Shown here: one piece after another, positions 46,425 to 56,097 of the stretch
Position numbering within the stretch: the first letter of the stretch is position 1
Layout: each line of letters begins with the position of its first letter
Source of the DNA: Pollenia angustigena
Taxonomy: Eukaryota > Arthropoda > Insecta > Diptera > Polleniidae
Assembly: GCA_930367215.1 (NCBI GenBank)
Contig: OV884058.1
Location: forward strand, 219,522,208 to 219,586,207
Reading direction: 5' to 3'
DNA: 64,000 bases
The notes under the pieces: generated by a model
Told to the model about the DNA's origin: nothing
What the model saw: the letters and a program-made list of their open reading frames with translations, nothing else
The model's database searches: none
Translations under genes and position numbers: made by a program

Positions 46425-47294
46425 TCACCACCATACTTGCACCACCATACGTTGCAGTGCTACCATAATGTCATCATAATTATTTCTGCAACTTACTGGT
46501 ACACTTTCTAGAATTTCAGCCGCAGTTCCTTTTAAAGCCAGAATCAGCTTTATGGCTTTTTCTTCATTGTTCCAAGCATTTTTATTGGCAACTGTGTCAA
46601 ACTGGAACTTAAACACATTCAATGGTGAGCTGCCGTCAAAACTTGGAGCTCTTATTCTATTCGAGACTTCTGGAAAAACTCGCACCACTCCCTCTTGGCA
46701 CTGAAGACTATTTACTTTTTCTTCCAAATGATGTAGTTTTCCATCAAAAACAGTGACTTGTGTTTTAACATCAAACAGCTTCTGGTTGAATTCTATCTCC
46801 ATATCGTCTACTCTTTCATTTATAGCAGTAGAAATCTCTTGAAGCTTCTCAAGTTTTTCATTTGTCAATCTGGAATTTTGTTGAATTTCGGCTAAAATGG
46901 TGTTTGAGTTTTCTTCCATTTTTCTAGAATTTTCTTCCATTCTTCTAGAACTTTCTTCCATTTTTCTAGAGGTTACAGCCGAATTTTCTTTTACCATTTC
47001 CTCCATTTTTCTAGAATTTTCTTCCATTTTTCTAGAAGTTTCTGCCGACATTTTTTCCATTTTCTCCATCATAGCAGCAAACATTGTACCAAAATCCATG
47101 TTGCTTGTTACTGCACGGGTAGCAACTTCTATTTCTTCTTTTTCTTCAAATTCATAAGTTGCGATGTCAATATTGCGTCGCTTAAATTCATCGATTAATC
47201 TTTTCTGCAGCTCAGCTTTATTTCCTGCAGTAGGCAGATCCAACTTGCTCAACTCCTTCTTGAGCTGTTCAACTTTTAGTTCATCGAATTTCAT
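46425..47294 (-). CDS. Gag with N-terminal SAP-like domain and coiled coil, frame broken at its end
   Basis: 289 residues, starting MKFDELKVEQLKKELSKLDL; residues 1-40 resemble a SAP (DNA-binding) helix-loop-helix motif. Residues about 65-200 are a heptad-like coiled coil with repeats of SRKMEENSRKMEE encoded by a small internal repeat (46905-47050). Residues about 205-285 match the start of a gypsy-type Gag core (APSFDGSSPLNVFKFQFD). At 46426-46449 the 10-bp word caccaccata occurs twice four bases apart, and the duplication appears to shift the frame, truncating Gag before the core continues in the 46402-44420 frame. The 47294 start is the first Met after the primer site. Confidence 0.8.
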   Translation of the reverse strand: MKFDELKVEQLKKELSKLDLPTAGNKAELQKRLIDEFKRRNIDIATYEFEEKEEIEVATRAVTSNMDFGTMFAAMMEKMEKMSAETSRKMEENSRKMEEMVKENSAVTSRKMEESSRRMEENSRKMEENSNTILAEIQQNSRLTNEKLEKLQEISTAINERVDDMEIEFNQKLFDVKTQVTVFDGKLHHLEEKVNSLQCQEGVVRVFPEVSNRIRAPSFDGSSPLNVFKFQFDTVANKNAWNNEEKAIKLILALKGTAAEILESVPVSCRNNYDDIMVALQRMVVQVWW

Positions 47295-47346
47295 TGTTGT
47301 TTGTATAGTTTTTTTTTTTTTTTTTATCCTTTGTTTATTACAATTT

Positions 47347-47360
47347 CACTTCTGACACCA
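47347..47360 (-). promoter_or_regulatory. Primer binding site, tRNA-Leu-like
   Basis: Plus strand cacttctgacacca, two bases inside the 5' LTR, equals a tRNA 3' end including CCA; the complement is the site. CTGACA-CCA ends fit an insect leucine tRNA, by memory of the acceptor sequence. It fixes the minus-strand direction of the element. Confidence 0.7.
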
Positions 47361-47362
47361 AT

Positions 47363-47803
47363 TGTTACGTTTTTCCTTTAATAAACGCGTTCGGTTTACT
47401 CCCTTTATAATAAACCGTTGAGTTCTTTTAATTGCAAATAAAAATAAATACACGCACTTATTCAACTTTACAAACTTTATTGAAATTAATTATTTTGTTC
47501 ACAATTGTTAGTTACGAACAGAACCGTTTTTCAAAACAGACTAAACTAATTTTACATGAGTCACCCCTTTTTATATTTCATAATTATTTCTAGATTTTTC
47601 CTGAACCTTCCCGTAAAAACTATTTATTATGTTCTATAACCATTTCTAGAAATTACTGGGAAATTTATATAGGAATTATTTTTAAAATAACAGTTGTGTT
47701 GAAAATTATAAATGACAATTTTAAGTAACATAAAACTATAACTTACAAGATAACTTATAACTATAACTATAAATAATTCTTAGATAATTTAACTTTCGTA
47801 ACA
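47363..47803 (-). repeat. 5' LTR (minus-strand sense)
   Basis: 441 bp, tgttacg...cgtaaca, almost identical to 44047-44487. Transcription would start within it and run leftward through Gag. Flanked on its outer side by ATAT. Confidence 0.9.
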
Positions 47804-48251
47804 ATATATTGTAAATGTGCATACACCAAACAAGGTTTTGATACCATTTAAAGTCTTTTATATGTTTCCCTTTTTCATTGTATGTGTATATTCATTTGTT
47901 TATTTTAAACATCTAAACATATGTATATTTGTATATTTGGAAATATGTTGTATTGTAAGTTGTTTTGTCGCAATTCCATAGATATACTAAAAAAGTACCA
48001 AAAAAAAGAGCAAAATTACCCGCATTCAATGTAACATACAAGCCGCCCAACACTGTCTTACAAATGTCACGTAACAACGGCATGAAATTCGATTTTATAC
48101 AGATTGGTACGTTGCAACTACGGTACTTTGCATTTCGGTAAGCTTTTGTATTGGTTTTCATATAACAAAAAGCGAACAGCTGTTTGATACAGTACAGATA
48201 CGGTACAGCAACGTTCGCCTAACTGAGCCTTTACGGTCGGCTAAAGCGGCC

Positions 48252-48850
48252 TTAACTCATGTGAAAAGAGGTAACGTCGTTACGTTATAAATGTCATAAT
48301 ATTCTACTCGAAGCCGATGTGACATTACAGACGTAGAGAACGCCAGTACGAAATATCGTCGACGGCGACCAAAATTTAATAAAATGGAAAATTTTTCAAC
48401 GAAGGCGGCGAAAAAACAACCCTACCACCAAATACCAAATAATGTAAAGTGTTGACTTAATGATTGTTGTTAACAAAATGGTTTTAAAAACATTTGTATC
48501 TTTTTCAAAAATGTAAAAAGCGAAATAATTAAACATTGAAAAAATCACCCAAGAACAAAATACTTATCTCTTTTTAATATTTTTTCGTGTTAACAATTTT
48601 TCTCACCCCGTTTTTATTCGTGAGTTTATTTGACAATCCAAAGCGGGAACATTTTCACAGAAATATTACACACACTTTTTCTGTAAATTGGCTAGAAACT
48701 TCCTTACGTGACAGCTAATGCTCCAAACATTTTTGCAGACGCAGTAAATTGAGAAAAATAGTTGTTTGTTTCAATTTGTGGCATTTTTGTTTCATTCCTC
48801 ACGTTTTAATCGAAAAGTTTCTCGACGCGGGAGTTACAGAATATGGGCAC
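48252..48850. mobile_element. MITE family M1, second copy, right part
   Basis: It begins at the duplicated TTAA and continues the M1 sequence (acgtcgttacgttataaatg, gaagccgatgtgacatta) to the terminus gttacagaatatgggcac. With 43154-43259 it totals about 705 bp, close to the 730 bp of the complete copy. Confidence 0.8.
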
Positions 48851-48920
48851 AGGACAACATTTTGTCATGACATAGTAGCTATCGTAAAAGTTATAAGTTA
48901 TAGTTGTTTTTTTGTTTAAA

Positions 48921-49683
48921 TAATTAGTATTGTGGTTATTTTGTTGAACTATTTATCAATAACAATTTTAATTAATTTTCATGTTGTAAAATTCCTTTCT
49001 TCATAAAAATAATTTAATGAAAATTAAATTTCATGAACTTAAGCCAAATTAAAAATATTAAAAAATTTGGATTAAAACCCATAAATAGTTCAACAAAATA
49101 ACCACAATACTAATTATTGTTAAAACTAAGGCACGAGCTCTATGTGTACATTTGTCCTTCAAGTTGTGCTGAAAAAGGTCAACAGAAAAAAGAAAGACAA
49201 GATGAAAGAACAAAAAAATGAACTTGGACCTCAAGAAAAATTCTTGACAAAAGTACGAAAAAACAGAAGTAAGGAAAAAACATGTAAAATCAATTAAAAT
49301 TGATAATCATTCAGGAAAGCAAATTTCGATCTACCAAATGTTAAAATACAATTTGGTTTAAGGATTGATGTTTGACTATTGACGTCAGCAGTGGTCGATG
49401 GCTGCGAGTGTAAGACGGCAAATCCATCTGAGGAGATCTAGTGGTTGCGATCGAAACATGTCATGGTAACCTGCCGGCCAGGGTTCGAGCCCCGGCCATG
49501 TCAAGAATGAAAGATTATCAATAACAATTTTAATTAATTTTCATGTTGTAAAATTCCTTTCTTCATAAAAATAATTTAATGAAAATTAAATTTCATGAAC
49601 TTAAGCCTAATTAAAAATATTAAAAAATTTGGATTAAAAACCATAAATAGTTCAACAAAATAACCACAATACTAATTATTGTT
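48921..49683 (+). mobile_element. Terminal-repeat retroelement with hammerhead ribozyme, copy 2
   Basis: The order is a 36-nt inverted tail (48921-48956, complement of 49081-49116), direct repeat R (48957-49122), internal domain (49123-49518), R again (49519-49683). The two R copies differ at only a few positions. The internal domain carries the hammerhead fold (49416-49476) and then GGTTCGAGCCCC. There is no ORF. Terminal direct repeats plus a short inverted tail are typical of Penelope-like elements, and a hammerhead is known from both Penelope-like elements and retrozymes. Unlike a normal LTR element there is no TG..CA end, primer site or polypurine tract. The monomer length (internal + R) is 561 bp. 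No clear target duplication at this copy. Confidence 0.75.
49416..49476 (+). ncRNA. Candidate type I hammerhead ribozyme, copy 2
   Basis: Helix I outer CGGCA (49416-49420) with TGCCG (49472-49476); helix I inner CCAT (49424-49427) with ATGG (49463-49466); core CTGAGGA (49428-49434); helix II GATC (49435-49438) with GATC (49449-49452) and a 10-nt loop; core GAAA (49453-49456); then CATGTC with cleavage expected after C49462. Helix III would be the palindrome ACATGT, too short to close within one molecule but able to pair between two, as in dimeric hammerheads. An outer stem, TTGACGT (about 49379) with ATGTCAA (about 49498), could enclose it. Confidence 0.7.
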
Positions 49684-49689
49684 GAAAAA

Positions 49690-50190
49690 TATTAAAAAAA
49701 AAATAGAATAAACAAATCATAATAATAGTGATGTTTATAAAATAAATAGATATAGATATAGCTATGGGTACAACAAAAAGAGCGCATGCTATTATAATAT
49801 GAAGTCAAACCTAAGCAAACGTTGAGTTTGCCACAGCACATGCGCGATTCCCCTTATTTATTATTCCTTTTTGAGAAGTGTTCCTATTTTAGCACATTGA
49901 GTTGGAGATTTGCATATTTTTTTAGAAAATATTCTAACTGCTTTTTGGCATATTTCCTTGCCCAAAAGCAGATTTTTTAGCATATATTTGCTTTTTAGGA
50001 AAGCATTTTTTTAACGACTTACTATACATATTTTTAAAAAATTTCATATTCAGGTTTTTACTACTTCTATTTGTCGCATAATTTATCTTATATATTTTTT
50101 AAATAAAACTTTTTATGCAAAAAATTTATATAAAAATAGCATTTAACCCGCTACTTCGTTAGCGTCTCCTTTTTCTTCGTGGATATATTT
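49690..50190. other. No gene seen
   Basis: AT-rich with reiterated agcatatttttt-type words. No ORF or terminal repeats. Confidence 0.4.
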
Positions 50191-50194
50191 TTAT

Positions 50195-50890
50195 GCCAAA
50201 GTTTATTTTCAAAAAAGTACCAAAAAATCGGTTCAGATGCAAAAAACTTATGGCCAAAATAAAATTTTTTTTAGTAAAATACCCATTTTCGGGAATCATA
50301 GATTTTCCCGAGTCCAAACTTTACAACTCAAGTAAATGGTAAATTTCTTCATTAACACGTCGGTATTTAAATCTTTCAAATCGGTTTAAAAATGGCTAAG
50401 TTATGATCAAAATACTGCAATCCCAAATATTATTTTTTTTATACCCTTCACCGAAGGTAAAAGGGTACACTCAAAATATTATGTAGTTAAATTCAAACGA
50501 AAATTCATTTGAAACAAATTAAAATTCATTTAAAAAACGGATCATTTACATTTCATTTAAAACAAATGATTTTTTCAATAATTTCTAAGTTTTTTGTTTA
50601 TTGAACATCATATTCGTTAAAATTGAATAGTTTTTACTTTTAAAAAATATATTTTAACCGATAAAAATCAAACAAATTAACAAAAAAAAATACGGAAAAC
50701 ATTATTTTTTGGTAGTTTGTTTTTTTAATAACAAACATAAATGTTGAAAAATAAATTTATTCGTAAAATAACTATATTTTTATTCAATTTTAACAGTACC
50801 GAAAACGAATTTAATAACCTACAATCAGTTACTGTAATAATTTTATGAGTGTATATATAACTTTGTCATTTTGAATTTTATGTTTCTAGG
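50195..50890 (-). mobile_element. Mini-me-like fragment split by a TA MITE
   Basis: The left part (gtaccaaaaaatcggttcag, ttacaactcaagtaaatggt) matches 30836-31000, and ttatacccttcaccgaaggt at about 50440 is the family terminus. After the insertion it resumes with tatatataactttgtcatt. Confidence 0.6.
50468..50851. mobile_element. TA-flanked MITE, 384 bp
   Basis: It begins cactcaaaatattatg and ends aataattttatgagtg (complementary with one or two mismatches). TA lies at 50466-50467 and 50852-50853; the interrupted mini-me-like sequence is rejoined when it is removed. Tc1/mariner-type target. No ORF. Confidence 0.75.
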
Positions 50891-52415
50891 TCCAATACTA
50901 ACGCAAATTCAAAAAGTACCAGTTAATGAACAAAAAAGTACCAAAAAGTTCCCTCATAGATTCTTATCCACTTAGGACATTGCATCTTGAATTTTATGTT
51001 TCTAGGTCTAATAATAACGGAAATTTAAAAAGTACCAGTTAAAAAAAAAGAAGCTCAGAAACGCGCTTTTACAGATTATCATTCACTCAAGACATTGCAT
51101 GTTCAATTTAATTTTTCTACGTCCAATGCTAACGGAAATTCAAAAAGTACTATTTAAAGATCAAAAAAGTACCTAAAAACGCTCTTACAGATTCTCATTC
51201 ACTCAGGACCTTGCATGTTTAATATCATGTTTCTAGGTCCAATACCAACGGAAATTCAAGCAGTACCAGTCAAAGAATAAAAAAGTACTAAAAAGTTCAC
51301 TCTTATAGATTTTCATCCACCCAGGACATTGCATTTTGAATTTTATGTTTCTAGGTCCAATGCTAACGGAAATTCAAAAAGTACCAGCTAAAGAACAAAA
51401 AAGTACCAAAAGCCCTCTTACAGATTCTCATTCACTCGGGACCTTGCATGTTTAATTTTATCTTTCTAGGTCCAATACCAACGGAAATTCAAGAAGTACC
51501 AGTCAAAGAATAAAAAAGTAACGAAAAGTTTACTCTTATAGATTTTCATCCAACCAGGACATTGCATTTTGAATTTTATGTTTCTAGGTCCAATACTAAC
51601 GGAAATTCAAAAAGTACCAGTTAAAGAACAAAAAAGTACCAAAAGCCTTCTTACAGATTCTCATTCACTCAGGACCTTGCATGTTTAATTTTATCTTTAT
51701 AGGGCCAATACCAATGGAAATTCAAAAAGTACCAGTCAAATAATAAAAAAGTACCAAAAAATTCACTCTTTTAGATTTTCATCCACCCAGGACATTGCAT
51801 TTTGAATTTTATGTTTCTAGGTCCAATACTAACGCAAATTCAAAAAGTACCAGTTAATGAACAAAAAAGTACCAAAAAGTTCCCTCATAGATTCTTATCC
51901 ACTTAGGACATTGCATCTTGAACTTTATGTTTCTAGGTCTAATAATAACGGAAATTTAAAAAGTACCAGAAAAAAAGAAGCTCAGAAATGCGCTTTTGCA
52001 GATTCTCATTCACTCAAAACATTGCATGTTTAATTTAATTTTTCTACGTCCAATGCTAACAGAAATTCAAAAAGTACTATTTAAAGATCAAAAAAGTACC
52101 TAAAAGCCCTCTTACAGATTCTCATTCACTCGGGACCTTGCATGTGTAATTTTATCTTTCTAGCTCCAATACCAACGGAAATTCAAGAAATACCAGTCAA
52201 AGAATAAAAAAGTACCAAAAAGTTCACTCTTATAGATTTTCATCCTCCCAGGACATTACATTTTGAATTTTATGTTTCTAGGTCCAATACTAACGCAAAC
52301 TCAAAAAATACCAGTTAATTAACAAAAAAGTACCAAAAAGTTCCCTCGTAGATTCTTATCCACTCAGGACATTGCATCTTAAATTTTATGTTTCTAGGTC
52401 CAATATTAACGATAA
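50885..52415. repeat. 116-bp satellite array with higher-order structure
   Basis: About 14 units with mean period near 116 bp, marked by ggtccaatactaacgg-type words at 50888, 51004, 51120, 51236, 51354, 51470, 51588, 51703, 51820, 51936, 52049, 52164, 52282 and 52398. Unit subtypes (A: ttaatgaacaaaaaagtacc; B: aaagaagctcagaaacgc; C: agtactatttaaagatc; D: gtcaaagaataaaaaagta; E: agctaaagaacaaaaaagta) appear as A-B-C-D-E-D-E-D-A-B-C-D-A. No ORF survives. Confidence 0.85.
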
Positions 52416-52419
52416 TTAA

Positions 52420-53070
52420 AAAAATGCCAGTTGTAGAACCAAAAAGCCAATGAAAAATATCAAATTTCCCGTATTTCCTTTTTTTGGTACTATTTTTCCC
52501 CCCACTAAAGTATCAACAAATTCAGTATTGTAGTGGGGGCTCATTATTAAGTACGAGTATGTTAATGAATGGAGAAAAATTTTTTGTAAAAAAAGTACCA
52601 AAAATAGCGACGATTTTCACCCCTTAAATGTTCGAATTTCGAAAAAGTACCAAACTTATATTAGTATTTTTTTTAATAGGTTTCGAATGTGGTATAAACT
52701 TTGTTTCTATGTTTATTGGTTCAAAAGATAGATGGGGTGTCAGAAAAGTACCAAAATTCAGGTTTTACCCGTTTACTCCCTAATAGGGCCAAATTTCAAA
52801 AAAGTACCAGACACATCCGCTTATTTTTCTAAAGAACAATGATCAGTGTTATATTTTTTTGTATCTCTTTTAGTTTTGGAGAAATAAGGTTACCGCATTT
52901 TCCCGTTTTTACCCTTTTTTACCCCCTAAACATTTGAATTTCCAAAAATCTCGTCTTAGTGGATCGATTTGGGGACTGACCAATCTCTGGTCCAAGTTTC
53001 AAGTGTTTAGCTTCAGGCGTTTAGGCTGTGCGATGATGAGTCAGTGAGTCAGTCAGTCAGTCAGTAACGT
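52420..53070. repeat. Unique flank of the satellite, ending in (GTCA)n
   Basis: It keeps the satellite words aaaagtaccaaa at irregular spacing and ends in gatgatgagtcagtgagtca, then further gtca units (53037-53066), before ttttatatat. A tetranucleotide tract next to a (TA) tract echoes the mini-me layout but with a different repeat. Confidence 0.5.
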
Positions 53071-55040
53071 TACAATTTTATATATGGGTAATTCCAAAGT
53101 GTTGAACGTGACAGTCGTACGCATCAAAAATGCAATAACATTTTAAGCAAAAAATATTTTTACGTTCTATTAACCCGTAAATTATAGCACTAAGGAAGCA
53201 TAATGGCAAAAGAAGTAGCGGTTCGAACGTGAAAAAAACAGAAGTAGTTTTTGTGGCCATGTATAAAAAGGCATAATTCAGCGAAACCTGGCCCAATTTT
53301 TTAGTAAAACAACTTTGAGAATCTTACGTAGCAATGTAACATTAAAATGTCTTGGTTTGATTCCACAATCTTCTGTATTTTCTTTTTTTCAAGCCAAAAT
53401 CTGGGTCGATACGTGACATTTCGAACGTGAAATTTTTTCCATAATAATAAAACTGAATAATGATCAAAATAAAATAAAAATTTACCGTTAATCCGACTAA
53501 CATATTTCTCTTTGAACTCTTCCTTAGATTACAGACCATGTAAGAAAATTTTTTTGGAATAATTTTTATCAAATATCACCTCTTTTAAGAAAGATAAATA
53601 TTAAAGAAAACATACAATAAAACATTCTCACAAATAAGAAATTACGTTTGCACCACTTTGCAGTCTGATTGTTCATCTAAGTGAACAAATTTATGGGTGA
53701 ATTTATAAAATTAGTAAAATCTGAACATTTCTCTATAACAATATCGTGAAATAATCAGCTTTTGATAACTTTTAAATTTTCGGACCTTTGACGGAAATGC
53801 CCATATATAGATTATTTGTTATTTAGCAGCTGCTTAGCAAATTTTTTTTATAAAAATTCAGAAGATTTTTAGCATATTTTTTGTAAAAATTTAGCATATT
53901 TTTATAAAATTTAAAATATTTAAGGTTTTATTTTTTAATCTTAGCAGATTTTAAGCATATTTTCTTCATTTAACGATTTAGCAAATTTTTTTTGAAGTTT
54001 TGGCACATTTTCATTAAAAAGTTATGGCAGAACTGTTTTTAAGAATATAAAAAAAATCCTAACAAGTATTTAAATTTTAAAACATCGTTTAGGAATTTTT
54101 GTCACATCAAAAATTTAATTTGGCAACGCTGATAATAACATCAATAAATTGTATGCCTGTGTGCTTGCACATGGGCATTGATGCGTTGCTCATTCCATGC
54201 GCCACTCACGAAATGTGCAACAACAAAATGCACATACACATGAGTGCGTAAGAGACAAATATAAAATATCGCTCTAACACATGTGCATGCGCTAGTTTTT
54301 ATGTGAGTGTATTTTTGGCTCATGCGCAAGAGTGTGCAATGTGTGCGCAAATGAGAACTCTTAGGCCCTGAATTTGTAAAACGCAACGCAATCCCAAAAA
54401 TAACATTGAAAGCAAAAACAATGTCAAAAATTTTTCAAAATTTTGTTGTATCAGCAATGTCGGTCATATGATAGGTCAAATGACCGTCACTATTCTTGTA
54501 GGGTATTGAGCCGGTAACGATGTTCAGTCTTCTAATATTTTATTTCTGTACATTTTGCGTACAGATTCAAAAGATACAATAAATGTCAGGATTATACATG
54601 GTATGTACTTGAAGTCATCAACAGATATGAAAAATTTATCTTTCGTATCCTAATGGCAACACTGCGGTTAACACACAATTTGCATTTTTTTATTATTCAT
54701 AATTAACTGCAATGTTTTAATTGATTATCTCAAAATGAATGTTTTGAAGTATGTAGTTCCCTTTCTGCACCTAGCTATTCTTATAAACAATAATTTTCAG
54801 TTATTAAACAAGCTAAAATTTACAATAAATTTTTGAAAAGGGGCCTCTAGCGGCAATCTATGATATTTACAACGAAAACTAGGTGTGTGTCTTTGCTAGT
54901 TTTATGCTACTATTTTCTAAGGTTTTTAGCACTCACTGAACGCACTGCACATATTCACCACATATATATACAGTCAAACTTCCCTATAATGAACCTGCAT
55001 GCGACCATAAAATAACTAAATTTTTAAGAAACTTCATTAT
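53070..55040. other. No gene; AT-rich unique-looking sequence
   Basis: Small minus-strand frames (53078, 53342, 54141) have no domains. At about 53820-54010 there are reiterated agcatatttt words. The stretch 54150-54360 is rich in tgtgcatgcg-like alternating sequence. Confidence 0.4.
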
Positions 55041-55043
55041 AAA

Positions 55044-56097
55044 GGGTGTGTGTGAAACGGTAGCAAAGTTCTATGGTGAAATGAAATTTATTTGTGGTAG
55101 AAAATTTTCATATTTGTGCTGTGTGAAACTATAACATTTTTGACAACGAAAAATTTTGACATAAAGAAAAAAACAATTACTAATAGTTTTGTGGAAATGA
55201 ATAAATTAAACAAACGTTTACCAATAATCATTTCAATTATGTTGGAAATGAGATCGTCCCAATTAGTTGATGAATTCGTTCTGATATATTAACAATTTTT
55301 ACAAAAAGTGTAGGCAAAAAATCTTATACATATTTAAATATTTACATTTTGTATAATTCTTTTTAATTTTTTTTTGCCACTGGTCCTGCTTCCATATTAT
55401 TTTTTGTTTTGTTTAAACAAATTTGATGAAAAAAAATAATTTTGTGGTTGTCAAACATTTCTACACTAATGTCAAAATTTATACTAGCCCCCAGTAGTGG
55501 GATTCTGTAACTTTTAACAATAACAACAGTTGTTATAATTGTCAACATGTTTTGTTGTTTGCACTAACGATTATGTGATTCTGTAAATTGTTGTTAAGAA
55601 CATAGACAAAAATTAACGTCAAGTGGCATCACTGTCAAAAAAAGGGCAAAATAACGAAAAACACAAAGAGGAATAAAAAAAAAACAAATTAAATTATTAA
55701 AACTAAACAGAATTTTTTTTAGTTTTTTGTTTTTTTAAGAAGATAAGCCAAACATTTTACTATTAAATTAAATGCAAATTATTTAATTGCCATTTTCAAG
55801 TTATATTATTTCTTTTAACTAAACATTTTTTATTTTTTCAACATTTAACAATAAATAAACAACACTAAAAAAATTGTCGTTTACTTAACACAAGCAGCTG
55901 ACTTAACGATAACAAGTGCTGTTTAAAATGTTACAGAATAGCAAAATCGTTAATTTGCTTGTTAATTTTTTTAACACTGACAACTATTGTTAAAATTAAT
56001 TACAGAATCGCACTACAGGGCTAGTGAAATTTTATTCACCTCAATAGTGTCAAAATTTTACTTCCATGAGTACTTTGCTACCGTTTCACACATACCC
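55044..56097. mobile_element. Outer MITE with GGGTRTGTGTGAAACGG ends
   Basis: The left end gggtgtgtgtgaaacggtag pairs with the right end ctaccgtttcacacataccc, continuing through caaagt. It contains another MITE at 55488-56020. No transposase. Confidence 0.7.
55488..56020. mobile_element. Inner MITE with TAGTGSGATTCTGTAA ends
   Basis: The left end ccagtagtgggattctgtaa and the right end ttacagaatcgcactacagg are largely complementary, continuing into ttttaacaataacaac against attgttaaaat. CTAG flanks both sides (55484-55487 and 56021-56024). No ORF. Confidence 0.65.

Larger units (their letters stand above)
44047..47803 (-). mobile_element. Ty3/gypsy-type LTR retrotransposon with internal pol deletions
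   Basis: Two LTRs of 441 bp (44047-44487 and 47363-47803) start tgttacg and end cgtaaca. I count two differences between them, so insertion is recent. ATAT flanks both sides (44043-44046 and 47804-47807), a 4-bp target duplication. The coding strand is minus: primer site at 47347-47360, Gag at 47294-46425, a Gag-Pol remnant at 46402-44420, and a purine tract at 44488-44500. Reverse transcriptase, RNase H and the integrase catalytic core are absent. No envelope-like frame exists. It is nonautonomous. Confidence 0.9.
43260..48251. mobile_element. TTAA-flanked foldback element (piggyBac-like), itself carrying an LTR element
   Basis: TTAA lies at 43256-43259 and 48252-48255. The ends ggtcccattagccgaccgta and tacggtcggctaaagcggcc are complementary at 19 of 22 positions overall, and arm pairing continues for over 400 bp (ccttgtttaggtgtatgcac at about 43650 with its complement at about 47818). 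The interior is interrupted at 44043-44046 by the LTR element. TTAA targeting suggests piggyBac-type mobilisation. No transposase is encoded. A solo end of the same family (tagccgaccgtaaatgtaat) is at about 56290. Confidence 0.75.

Noticed and set aside
46897..47355. Plus-strand ORFs of 86 and 63 residues
   Set aside because: Antisense of the Gag coiled-coil repeat and SAP-like region.
48921..49683. Ordinary TRIM/LTR element
   Set aside because: No TG..CA ends, primer site or polypurine tract, and copy 1 has an 11-12 bp duplication with a truncated first repeat.
50885..52415. CRISPR-like array
   Set aside because: Units of 116 bp are repeats throughout, without spacers, in a eukaryotic repeat region.
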